Below the pieces are notes generated by a model. That model was not told where the DNA came from, did not search any database, and saw nothing but the letters and a program-made list of their open reading frames with translations. A stretch of DNA of 64,000 nucleotides. It comes from Periplaneta americana (Eukaryota > Arthropoda > Insecta > Blattodea > Blattidae). Location of the stretch: NCBI RefSeq assembly GCF_040183065.1, contig NC_091129.1:440501-504500 (forward strand), read 5' to 3'. A program made the translations under genes and the position numbers. This document shows, piece after piece, positions 24,601 through 38,400 of the stretch; within the stretch, counting starts at the first letter, position 1, and each line of letters starts with the position of its first letter.

Positions 24601-26422
24601 TTTTCCTCATATGTCTAGTGTCGTAGAATCCAATGCCGGGATCCTTGATTTTCTCAATTGCATCAGTCATAGTGTTTTCATGCATTCGACGCTTTCGGCT
24701 CATAGATCCCTAGAGTATAAAACATACATATTGAAAGAGTATTGCAGTGTTGATGTGTTGCAAATAAGCTTCCCATGTGACCTGAATTGTCCAAGTCTCT
24801 TGCATTTCATGTCAGTGTATATCATGTGATCTGGAGTGTCGATTGGTATCTAAAATTTCCTTCAAGGCACTTTTAATTATTTTATCACTATCTGATAGAA
24901 ATCTCTTGGGTATTTTAGATAGTTCAGCTGTTTGAAATGGATGGATTGGTGATGTACACTTAGTGGCAAAATGAATGGGCCAACTCCTGGTCGATTGAAA
25001 TGCTAAGTTCTATCGTGCGGTAAATGTAACCCACTGCAAGGCATTGTCTCTTCATTGAAAGTCGTCCGTCTATAATGTAGTAAACCGTACGAGCAGTGTG
25101 TGGCCCAGTGGTAAGAAGTCTGACATCCGTACCAGAGGTTGTGAGTTCGCCTCCCAGTATGGTAAAATTATTTTCTTATTTTAACTTTTACTTAATTTAT
25201 TAGTTTAAATGTGAAATGGCATTTGTTAACAAACTTCTTTATGCCTGCCTTGTAAAAATATTATTGCCCATCACCTGCGGGCTATTAATAGGTGAGACCT
25301 GGCCTGTATAAACAAAAATACTTGTTTCACATCCTAAAAATCCGGACACATATCAAACACAAATAAATAATTAAATTAACAAAAACAAACATTTTTTTAA
25401 TATATTGACAAAACAAGGCCTGTGGTGGGGACTAGCATCTCGTCCACAAATCACCTGCGTCAACAACTGCCCTCATTCTGCGCGGCATGGAGTCCACAAG
25501 ATTATGGAACAGGTCTAAATTCTTGGCCATCTCCTCCCACGCATCTAGAACTCTGTCCCACAATTCCTCAGGTGTCCGAACGGGTGGTTGTTCTGCCCAA
25601 TTAGAGCATAGGATCCTTTTGACTGCAGCCCACAAATTTTGAACCGGATTCATATCTGGTGAATTTGGAGGCCAGTCGACTGGGTCGACATCACGCCTCC
25701 TTGTAAACCATCTTTGAATCCGGTTGGCGGTGTGTAGTCTATCGAATGATTAGCCTGCTGGAAGAAAAGTGTTCCTTCTGGATATCGTTTTCGGACGGAA
25801 GGGATCATTACATTTGCCAAAATTTGTTCATAGACTTCTGCCTTAAATCGCCCGTGGATGCGTTCCAGAAGTCCTGCCCCATCGTATGACATCCACCCCC
25901 AACACGTGACCCTCACGCAACCCGACTTGTTAATTTTTCACCTCATGAAGCGTTCATTGTATTGGTGGTCATTCATACAATAAACTAGGGCAGTACTATC
26001 GTTGCTATTGGAGACAATTACCTCGTCGGAGAAAATGACATTTCTCCAGTTGAAGTCCTGTCGGAGAGTAGCATACGCAGAATAACCTATGTGAACCAGG
26101 GCAATGAGTTATTGTTTCTGTGTCATCTTCAAGCGTAATGACGAGACAGAACGTTGTATTAACAGATAGCAGTATTGCTTGAAAGAGAGAGGGAGGTTTA
26201 TTATTAGAGTTTGGACATATTCTAAGAGATATTGCCACATAATTATAGCTTTGCGAGACACATATGATGGCAAATTTGTAATAAAAACAGAAGATTGAGG
26301 GAGACTCGAACCTTGGGCTACTACTACCAACTTGTTCAATAGACCAATGCCATAACGACTTACGCTACTGTGACTGTTACTATCGGTTCGGCATAATACA
26401 TGGTTTTCCTGTTCATATTCGC

Positions 26423-26471
<49 letters not shown>

Positions 26472-29400
26472 TCACTCTTCAAGGGCTCTGATGTATCTAG
26501 AATCAACCTGCCATTCGATTTTATTACATATTTTAGATGAATGCAACCACTCTCTTCAGTTTCTTCTTACTTTAATATAGGAGAGACCTGATGAGAACTA
26601 GGCTCACACTCTTGACCAAATCTTTGACAAGAGATTAACCAGGATAAACTAATTTTCTTTGGTGTTCTTTTCTGACCCATGTTTCCCTGCAGTTGTTACA
26701 CTTCATATACTGATGGGTTCTGGCCGAATATAGGAGCTATTTTTACCGTACTTGGCCAGTTTGTGTGCTTAATTAGAAATATTTTACATAAATTATTTAA
26801 AACTTAAGCCTTTTTAAACTTTGTCCCTTGAGTAACACATAATTAAACCACTGGAAACATTTTCAAGCCCGCTTTCAAAATTCTGTAGATTTTTGCAAAA
26901 TTTCTCATGGATCTAAGTAATACAGACTTCAGGCTTTAAAATGATGTATTACACATTTCTCTTCCACTCATGTATTACACATATGTCTTTCACTCATTTT
27001 ATAATTGCCCTCTTGTGAAGAGAAATACTGTGGCCTCACCCTTTATAAGCCAACTCTGTAGCATCTTGTATTTTTTATTATTTTTTTTTATTTTAGTTGG
27101 TTATTTTACGACGCTTTATCAACATCTTAGGTTATTTAGCGTCTTAATGAGATGAAGGTGATAATGCCGGTGAAATGAGTCCGGGGTCCAACACCGAAAG
27201 TTACCCAGCATTTGCTCATATTGGGTTGAGGGAAAACCCCGGAAAAAACCTCAACCAGGTAACTTGTCCCGACCGGGAATCGAACCCGGGCCACCTGGTT
27301 TCGCGGCTAGACGCGCAACCCTTTACTCCATGGTGCGGACTAGCGTCTTGTATGTTGCTTAATTATGTCAGAGATGAAATGATTAATAAGTGCCCTATGA
27401 ATTCTTTTTAAAGATGTTTTTAAAAACAGGCTGAGTTAAATTACAACAGTCCTGGTTAGTAACCAACCAATCAACCACATAGGAACGATATTGGTGAGCA
27501 GCTTACTCAGCTCACTTGATGATTCACTGCAGGTTACGTTAGGTTTGTAGCAATCTTAAGAAATTAATACATGCTAAATGCTTTGTGGAACAGGATTGTT
27601 TAATACACAGTAAACAGAAGCAACTGAACTTCACAAACAAAAGGTATCACATTCTTATAAGTATGTTCATCATGAAAGTATACCATAATCCTATAAATAT
27701 GTTACTCAGTGTTTTTGTGTTTCTAAAATAGTTGTTTTTTATTTACAGGGCAATTCTGGAGGAACAAGAAGCAGATATTGAACAATTGGAACATAGACTT
27801 GATAAGGTAGGATATCCTGAAGATAATGTAGAAATATCGATAAAAGAATATTAGAAATCGAAACTAGAATGAGGCATCAATATCATTATTTATAACAAAA
27901 TTGGAGAAAATATTTTCATAATTTGAACCATTCAAGTTAATTTTTCAATCCTGAATATTTAGGAGGCATTATCCCCTACTCTCTTATTTTTTTTATAAAA
28001 TGAAGTATAAAGGGAAAGTATTGTAAAACAAATTAAGAAATGTTGTCGTTTTCAGCAAGTAATTTGGACTGATTTAACAAGTGTAGGTCTGGAAACTGGT
28101 TTAACATGGTGCCACACCATCCAAGACATCAGCTTGGAAAGCAATTAAGCCTTTATAAATTGAATGAAGCTGATCATGTGCATAATCTTCATTCCATACA
28201 AGAAGACTACGCATGTAAAGAAATGCATGTGTCCGCAGCCCTTCCTATTTGTTGCAGAACAAAGAACCTCTTTACAGCTCGTAGAATGCGAAGTTAATAG
28301 TCCCCTGCCTGAAGGCATACGTTTTATGTATTTTCGACGTCTTAATGGAAAATTTGCTGTTTTTCTCAACACGAGAAGGAAATACGATATTGGTAGCTGT
28401 TGAAAAACTGATTAAGCTGTTAGAAAGAATGTGATTTGTAGGCGAGTCAGTAGCGGTCCATTGAGAATGAAGTGTGATAACATAACCAGTAAGTTGTGTA
28501 ATTTATCTATGGCTGTCTCATCACTCTATCAGTTTCTGTTACTGTTTGCTCCTTGTGGTGCTGTGTTAAATTGCGTGAATTTAATGCCCTGTGACATAAT
28601 ATTACTGACTATAATGCCAGCAATTCAGGGCTTAAACAGAAATCCTTTGGAAACAGTTTGGAACCTGATGTGTGATGTGGACGCTTCATAATGTAAGTAC
28701 ATTCTTGTAAAAATCCCTCATGCATTCGATGTTTTATGTTAGGTTGTTCATTGAATATAATATCTATGGTGCTAGGGAAAAGTATAAGTTAAAAAATTTC
28801 AGAAAATGAGATATGTGTTTCGAGGGATGTATATATCGCTCTTCATGTCTGGGCAAAGTGGTATAGCTGTGTAGTGATTTTTCGCTGAGTCATTATCATT
28901 GAACCAAACAGTATAAGTACATATATCTTCCTTGTCTGGCCCAAAACAGTATAAGTTGAGTTATTCTACTTTATATGTTATTAAACAGATTATCCAAAGA
29001 ATATAAGTTGAGTTATACTGCTTTTCCCATGTTTGACTACAGTGATTAGTTTAATAATATTGGCTAATGTAATTCACTTGATTTTCATTGTACATAAGGC
29101 AATTTAAAATAAGAAAGCTTAAAGGTAACATCCCACTCTGAGTAAACACGATTGTTGTTTCTAATAATCCTATGTTGTTAGTCTGATAACTTTGATCACT
29201 TGTGTGCTGTGGATGTGACTCAGTGGCGCTATGTTGAAAGTCTGATAACTTTGATCACTTGTGTGCTGTGGATGTGACTCAGTGGCGCTATGTTGAAAGT
29301 CTGATAACTTTGATCACTTGTGTGCTGTGGATGTGACTCAGTGGCGCTATGTTGAAAGTCTGATAACTTTGATCACTTGTGTGCTGTGGATGTGACTCAG

Positions 29401-32400
29401 TTGCACTATGTTGATAGTCTGATAACTTTGATCGCTTGTGTGCTGTGGATGTGACTCAGTGGCGCTATGTTGATAGTCTGATAACTTGGATCACTTGTGT
29501 GCTGTGGATGTGACTCAGTTGCACTATGTTGATAGTCTGATAACTTGGATCACTTGTGTGCTGTGGATGTGACTCAGTGCGCTATGTTGATAGTCTGATA
29601 ACTTTGATCACTTTTGTGCTGTGGATGTGACTCAGTGCGCTATGTTCATAGTCTGATAACTTTGATCACTTGTGTGCTGTGGATGTGACTCAGTGCGCTA
29701 TGTTGATAGTCTGATAACTTTGATCACTTTTGTGCTGTGGATGTGACTCAGTGCGCTATGTTCATAGTCTGATAACTTTGATCACTTGTGTGCTGTGGAT
29801 GTGACTCAGTGCGCTATGTTGATAGTCTGATAACTTTGATCGCTTGTGTGCTGTGGATGTGACTCAGTGGCGCTATGTTGATAGTCTGATAACTTGGATC
29901 ACTTGTGTGCTGTGGATGTGACTCAGTGCGCTATGTTGATAGTCTGATAACTTTGATCACTTTTGTGCTGTGGATGTGACTCAGTGCGCTATGTTCATAG
30001 TCTGATAACTTTGATCACTTGTGTGCTGTGGATGTGACTCAGTGCGCTATGTTGATAGTCTGATAACTTTGATCGCTTGTGTGCTGTGGATGTGACTCAG
30101 TGGCGCTATGTTGATAGTCTGATAACTTTGATCACTTGTGTGCTGTGGATGTGACTCAGTGGCGCTATGTTGATAGTCTGATAACTTTGATCACTTGTGT
30201 GCTGTGGATGTGACTCAGTGGCGCTATGTTGATAGTCTGATAACTTTGATCACTTGTGTGCTGTGGATGTGACTCAGTTGCACTATGTTGATAGTCTGAT
30301 AACTTTGATCACTTGTGTGCTGTGGATGTGACTCAGTGCGCTATGTTGATAGTCTGATAACTTTGATCGCTTGTGTGCTGTGGATGTGACTCAGTGGCGC
30401 TATGTTGATAGTCTGATAACTTTGATCACTTGTGTGCTGTGGATGTGACTCAGTGGCGCTATGTTGAAAGTCTGATAACTTTGATCACTTGTGTGCTGTG
30501 GATGTGACTCAGTGGCGCTATGTTGATAGTCTGATAACTTTGATCGCTTGTGTGCTGTGGATGTGACTCAGTGGCGCTATGTTGAAAGTCTGATAACTTT
30601 GATCACTTGTGTGCTGTGGATGTGACTCAGTGGCGCTATGTTGAAAGTCTGATAACTTTGATCACTTGTGTGCTGTGGATGTGACTCAGTGGCGCTATGT
30701 TGAAAGTCTGATAACTTTGATCACTTGTGTGCTGTGGATGTGACTCAGTGGCGCTATGTTGAAAGTCTGATAACTTTGATCGCTTGTGTGCTGTGGATGT
30801 GACTCAGTTGCACTATGTTGATAGTCTGATAACTTTGATCACTTGTGTGCTGTGGATGTGACTCAGTGGCGCTATGTTGAAAGTCTCATGCTTGAAGCAA
30901 AAGTTCCCCCCCCCCCCCAGTTTTGCATTCCTATTTGCTGTCGACACTTGAATACATCTTATCAGCTTAGATTGTGCACATGCTCTCTGTGAAACAGCAT
31001 TATGTCTCAGAGCAAAGAAGATTTTGGCATTGTTACCTGAAAATAATAGAGATGAAAATAAAGACAAGTTAGTAATTTCTGTAACAATACCTAATGTTAT
31101 AAAATGTAAGTTCAGAGCTGCATTCTTATAAAATGCTTTAAGAAGTTCAATTAAAAAATAGAATTAACCCTTTTATGAAATAGAAATCACTTACGAAATT
31201 TTATCATTTTTATACGAGACTGAATAACACACAAACTTAAGATACATAGCCAATGTATGGACAGAGAGCATCAGAGAATGAGACCTTAGTGAGACCAAAA
31301 AATTAATTCAGAGCTTACAAGCAGGAGAAGAAGAGGACGCGAAATACAGGGCAATCTTATGTTACAGGAAATGATAAAGTAACGAGACAGAGAGGTCCTA
31401 AAACACACCCTGCAGAATGAAGGGTAGGGAAAAATTCAGGTAGATGGAAGACAAAATATATTTATGAATACTGGTCTCTTGAAGATTATGTAATAAGGAG
31501 TTACATTTTTTTACTTCCATGGTAAATTCTAAAAATCGGAACTCAAGTAACAAGAAAAGAAAAGACATGCAGAGTAACTCGTTTCAGTTCAGTGTCGATG
31601 GAGAACACCAACTGATTTCAGTTATACTTTTACAACAACGTCTCTGACACCTTACCTAAACTCTTCCCATGGCATTTCTGGACTTACAACCTGACAGGCA
31701 AAACGTGACATGCTACACGTGGCATGAAGGTGGAGGAGGAAGGGGAGGTAATCAAATTGCCACATGTCTACACAAAGAGTTAATGTCTCTTCCAGATAAG
31801 GAAAAAATGTTTTTTATTCTGGTGCACGTGGAGGTAAAAATCGAAATTCACATGTATCTGACATTTTCCTCAATGTATTACAGGGCAAGAAAAGTTTGAA
31901 CCAAATAGATTATATAAATTGATGTAAGTGGACACAGCCATATTGTGGAGTGTGATGTAGATGTAAAATAATCACTGCTGAAAAACACAGGAAGAAGACA
32001 TAGGCTTCTGTTTCAGTTCCATATTATTGGTATCAGTTGCTTCGTACAGTGAGGAAGAAGAAGAAATTCAAAGTAGTCGAGCTGAAGCACACTGATTGTC
32101 ATACTTTTTCGTCGCTTTTATTTACTGCATTAGTGCTAAAAGAATGAATGAAACTGAATGAAGATAAGAATTTAAGATCATGAACCTCTTTCGTCAGGGA
32201 AATTCAGATCCCAAACTTATCACCATCACATCTCTATGATAGACTTCTCCCTATCTCAAAAGAGAAAAAGGATCTCCTATCTCCTACCACTCATTGTTCT
32301 CTTGTTTCATGAGCTCTATCGTGTTCTTCAGTCTGATGATATTCCAGATGAAGATATCCGGATCTCGTTGACAGTGGAGATGAGAATTAACTTTCAAGTT

Positions 32401-35400
32401 AAAAAATAGTCACTCAATGATTATTTGATGACTTTTGTGTCTGTTTTTAGAATAATACAAATTAATCCTGGAGTGAATTTTAAAAAACTGCCACAGCGAA
32501 GTGATTATTGTTGTTCAAATAAATATTACATTGCTATTTTTGTATCTGTTCTTATTAATGTAAACTAATCCTGGTATTACTTAATTATTAATTTATTGAC
32601 GTGTGCAGCGACAATTCTTCATTCCTGAGCCTGTTCTTTTTAATGTAAACTAATCCTGAAGTGACTTAAAAAATCAACAATATAACTTGATATTTCTTCA
32701 TTCCTGAGCCTGTTCTTTTTAATATAAACTAATCCTGGTGTGACTGAATTATTTAACATTATATCGAAGTCACTATTGTTATTCAAATCAACAATATAAC
32801 TTGACATTTCTTCATTCCTGAGCCTGTTCTTTTTAATATAAACTAATCCTGGTGTGACTGAATTATTTAATATTATATCGAAGTCACTATTGTTATTCAA
32901 ATCAACAATATGACTTAATTATTTAATATTATATCGAAGTCACTATTGTTATTCAAATCAACAATATAACTTGACATTTCTTCATTCCTGAGCCTGTTCT
33001 TTTTAATATAAACTAATCCTGGTGTGACTGAATTATTTAATATTATATCGAAGTCACTATTGTTATTCAAATTAACAATATGACTTAATTATTTAATATT
33101 ATATCGAAGTCACTATTGTTATTCAAATCAACAATATAACTTGACATTTCTTCATTCCTGAGCCTGTTCTTTTTAATATAAACTAATCCTGGTGTGACTG
33201 AATTATTTAATATTATATCGAAGTCACTATTGTTATTCAAATCAACAATATGACTTAATTATTTAATATTATATCGAAGTCACTATTGTTATTCAAATCA
33301 ACAATATAACTTGACATTTCTTCACTCCTGAGCCTGTTCTTTTTAATATAAACTAATCCTGGTGTGACTGAATTATTTAACATTATATCGAAGTCACTAT
33401 TGTTATTCAAATCAACAATATAACTTGACATTTCTTCACTCCTGAGCCTGTTCTTTTTAATATAAACTAATCCTGGTGTGACTGAATTATTTAACATTAT
33501 ATCGAAGTCACTATTGTTATTCAAATCAACAATATAACTTGACATTTCTTCATTCCTGAGCCTGTTCTTTTTAATATAAACTAATCCTGGTGTGACTGAA
33601 TTATTTAATATTATATCGAAGTCACTATTGTTATTCAAATCAACATTTCCTTGTGTCCACACTTGTGGAGTAACGGTTAGCGTGTCTGACCGCGAAACCA
33701 CCCTGGAACTCAATTGAGACTGTGTCGGATGGAGTTCCTTAGTGGCTCAGTTGGTAGGGTGCTGTACGTTCAATCAGAGGTCCCGGGATCGATACCCGGC
33801 CCCGGAACAATTTTTCCCTTGAAATTGTGTAAGTGAATGTTTCACTATGTAGAGAAGGAGAGATGTAGTATTTATTCTGAATAAACTTAATTTATTCAGC
33901 TTCCTCCAAGCAGAGGCTGCCTGAAAGGCAAAGCTTACTATAAAATTGTTGTTTTTTTTTTTTAAATAAATGGTAGGTAAACAATTATGGCCATTGTTAT
34001 AGAGATGTTATTGATTTGTAGTGATTATTAACCCTGTTCTCTTTCGAGTAATTGTTCATGTTAAAACAAATCCCCACGCAGTTCTCGAAATTGTAGTCCA
34101 GTGTGAAGGTGATAAGTGATAATTCCATGTAATAGATTTACTGCATCTCAATGATATATGGCTTTGAGCAAAATTTGTTGACCATTTCTCAGCCAGTAAT
34201 TTCTCCAGTTAAAAGTGTTGTTAAATATAAATTTTGTAATAGAAGATAGGTTTTGTTGTAGATATTGTTTAAATAGGGGAGGAGACAATGTGGTCATATC
34301 TTGAATGCTTTGTAATGGTAGTCTGTTCCTCTTTCCCTTGGAAACTTTGGTTGGTGCAACCTTCAGTATTTAAATAGCAAGGAAAAGGGACCAACCTAAA
34401 GACATCTGGAAGAAGTTCATAACATCCCATGAGGAAATGCATAACATAAGTAGGAAGTGGGAGCATCATATCTGAATAAATGCTTGACCTGAATATTTAT
34501 ATTTTTTTGTTCTTTACAGATATTAAAGATGTGTGGGCTCATGGTTGATGTAGGAAAAAGTTATGTGGCACAACAAAGGTAAGGCAGTATTTAATACTAG
34601 TGTATGTTTTCGTTCATAATACTGAATATATTTGATTCATGAACGAAGATTGTATAAATAATTTATACAAAACTATATCCATATTTATTAACAAATCTAT
34701 ACCTATAATTAATTAAAATACTATTCTTTAATTAACTGAAAGCTTCTTTATGATTCAGTTGACAGGGAAACGTTCAGTTAGTCGTGTTGATTTCTTCTGT
34801 GTAAGAAAATTATATTGAAAATAATCGAACAGTGAAATTATTGTATAGAAGAGTTGGAAATATTGACATAAGTTAGTGCTTTCCTGCCTTAACTTGTGTG
34901 TGACGTGAAATATAAAAATAGACTATGTTAATAAACTATCTTCTTCTTTGTAATACAGTAGAACTCCAGTTATCTGGACCCCCAATCATCCAGGTAGCTA
35001 CTATATAGAATTATGTACTGTACTAAAATAAATTTGTATAGTATACTGTATCCTAATTTTATTACCTACTATTAATGTACAATTTTAATAGTAAAGTACA
35101 GTACATATATAGCGGTACCTCTTTTGCTTAGTTTTTATCAATAAAAATTTGTCAGACATAGATTTCTCTTAATTATTCCTGAACTATATCCAATTATCCG
35201 GTCTGGGTTTCTGCATATCCAGATCGACCTGATCTCCAGTTAGTCCGGATAATTGGAGTTGTACTATTTCAATATTTCCGTAAATTATCCTGAACTCTTC
35301 TTTAAGAAACTGTATTAAAATTATATTTCTCCTATTTTCAGTCAGTTTGCTAACAGTTTATGGGATTTAAGCAGTTATTTTCGAGAAGACACTGATATCA

Positions 35401-38400
35401 TGGTGTGCCTTAACAAATTAATTCATGCTCTTCAAGAAATGAACAAGTTCCATACCATTCTACTAGATCAAGCATCTCGTACCATATTGAAGAATCTCAC
35501 ATCCTTTGTTAAAGGGTAAGCTAATCAGTATTAGAAATGCTGAGTTATTTGCTGTTACAAACGTGAAGAATCTGAATCCTGTGAGTGTGACTGATAAGAA
35601 GTGTGCAATAAATAGGTTCTTCGAGCTTTATTTATTGTAATAGTTGTTGAGTAATGTGGCTGTTTTATGTAATGGTATTTAACAGAAAAACAGTTTTATT
35701 GTAGTCTCTGTTTTCTGTTCACTTAAGTGTTGCCTGATTAAAAAAATGCATATTTCATACATTCCTGTATCATAAGCAGATTGCATTTTGGAACGACTGT
35801 GTAGTGTGTATATATGTATACATAGTGTAGTGCCAAATGGCAGGTCTTTCACTGCAAACCCAGCATTCTTTAGTTTTCCTGCTTTCTGCCTTCCTCTTTG
35901 TCTCTGCATATGATCCATATATCTTAATGTCGTCTATCATCTGATATCTTCTTCTGCCCCGAACTCTTCTCCTGTTCACCATTCCTTCCAGTGCATCCTT
36001 CAGTAGGCAGTTTCTCCTCAGCCAGTGACCCAGCCAATTCCTTTTCCTCTTCCTGATCAGTTTCAGCATCATTCTTTCTTCACTCGATCTTTCCAACACA
36101 ACTTAATTTCTTATTCTGTCTGCCCACTTCACAAACTCCATTCTTCTCCGTATCCACATTTCAAATGCTTCTAGTTGTTTCTCTTCACTTCGTCATAATG
36201 TTCATGCTTCTGCTTCATACAATGTCACACTCCACACAAAGTACTTCACTAGTTTCTTAGTTCTTTCTCTAGAGGTCCACAGAAGTTGTTCCTTCTTCTG
36301 TTAAAAGCTTCCTTTGCCATTGCTATCCTGCTTTTGATTTACTGTGGAAAGACTCATCATGCCATGTTTGCAGTTTTTCTTGGGAAAGATGAATACCCTA
36401 GCTTCCCATTGCTTTTCTCACACCACTCTCTCTTTCGCATCTTAAAAGAGACAAGGGTGCCCCAGCATGGAGGTGATGGGAGAGGATTTGACTAATTAGG
36501 CCCTCCGGACTTCACCAGAATTCACCACAAGGGTTAAATATCAGGATTTTTGACCAGATCAGAGATCTGTGTAGTGTAGCATTTTAAAATGAATAATCTA
36601 CACGAAAAATATTTGTTCTAAATTAGAATATTTATTGTTATAGAAAGTGAATAGAGGCAAATGGAAATCACATATTAGCATTTGTTGTGTAGTAATTCAC
36701 AGTACAGCCTTGCTCTGGCCGATGAATAGAAGCTGCAGAGTACATTTCACTGGACGATATGTGTCGGAGGAAGAAAAATTGTTTGTATGCATCTGAAGTC
36801 TGATTAGTGTAATATGTAGCTACTCAGTGATGTACGCAATGGAGAGGGGTAAGGAACTGGCCACCGTACCTCATTATCTCCTGGCCTAGTTGCCTCATAA
36901 ATGGTGCCTTGTTGGTATCACTTGTGGGGTTCAGTCCCATCTTCGGACAGTTGACTAAACAAAGACAGTGAATATACTGGCTGTAATGTTGTGAAGCAAA
37001 GAAAGGAAACATGTGAGAAGTCGCATATTTGGCAAACTCTGCAGTTCCTGTGAAAGAAATTCTAAGACTGAATTCTGAATTCACAGTTGTGTTGGTAACA
37101 AGCATAATTCCTGCATTTAGCTTGTAATCAGTTTAGGTGTCAGTTCCTGAGAAGAAGAACAAGCATGGGAGGGACATCTTATATAAAAATATGAATTTGA
37201 TAACTACACATGTTTAGATTCTAAAAATTCAAGTTTTGGATACCTAAAAGGACATTTGAAAATATGGAAATAGGAAGCAAAAAGCAGTAGCATTTTACAA
37301 TTTATACTCTAACTACCAGCTCTGCTGTTGGCAGGCACTTCCACTTTATTAACTTTTCAATATTCTCGTTCCCAAAGTTTATGCATATTGAAGATTTGTA
37401 CTCTCAGATCTATGACTTTTTTTTCTGTACAGACTCACATCAGTCTTTCTAAGGTAACTGACATGTATTGAAACAAATGTATGCTTGCAACAATGGTGAC
37501 TTTTAGACATGGATTCACAAAAAGCTGGAGCCCTTCTAATTTTTTGATAGTATCGAGCAAAAAGATGAAGTTTTATCTTACATACACCAGATCCAAGAAT
37601 GGCCCTTCACTCAAGTTTCAACAAATCTTACAACCATTCATCAAAAGTAGAAATGCGTTAATGTTTCTGTTACTGCAAATTCTTACAGCTACAGTCTGTT
37701 CCGAGAATAAAATGTAATTATGCTACATATAAACGTCTTTCTTTTAGGTTATGGCTTTCAACAAAATTATATTACAAAAAATATTATCCCTCAGCAGTAT
37801 GACATTGCCTTCATTTAATAAACGTTATTAAATACATTACATATTTCTTATAGAACTTAAACAGGAAAGCGCTGTAAAATTCAGTAAACACTGTATTACT
37901 TGTTTGGATGGTAAATTGTTCATTTTCACGATAATACAATCACGAGCTTCTGTTACTCTAATTTGATCCAGGCACTGCTAATAATATTAATTTTTTTAAT
38001 TTTGTACACACAGGTTATGTCCAAAATTCGTCTACTTGCCTTAAAGTCAGTAAGCATATATTATAATAATTAACACTCCTGTCTTCACTTGTAGATCAAG
38101 CTGCAGACAGTGAGCAGTATGAGGAGTCTCCACCGCTGCCTTACTTAATAACAGATCTACTCCGTCTTTCTGAATAGAGGAGTGTAAACCTATTTCCCCA
38201 TAGATACATACTTCAGTGTGTAGCCTGTACTCTTTGAAGGTTCTTACATTCCAGAAGCAAATTTTTGTTTTCTGTTTCATTCCAAAAATTGTTAACTTTA
38301 CATCTGTTTGATAAGGATGAATTGCTTAAACATGCAGAAGTCGTAGATATTTTACACAGAAAAAAAAAATGTTTCATATTCATGTCTTGAATATTTTATT

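Noticed and set aside
29170-30886. CRISPR-like array.
   Set aside because: The whole unit repeats in tandem without unique spacers, in a eukaryotic intron.
33255-33713. Open 152-codon minus-strand repeat protein (..NNNSDFDI..).
   Set aside because: The 57-bp half units and the SINE piece at its start argue for a non-coding tandem array.
36824-37105. Minus-strand 93-codon ORF as a gene.
   Set aside because: No domain, splice signals or conserved motif. It lies in an intron rich in repeats.
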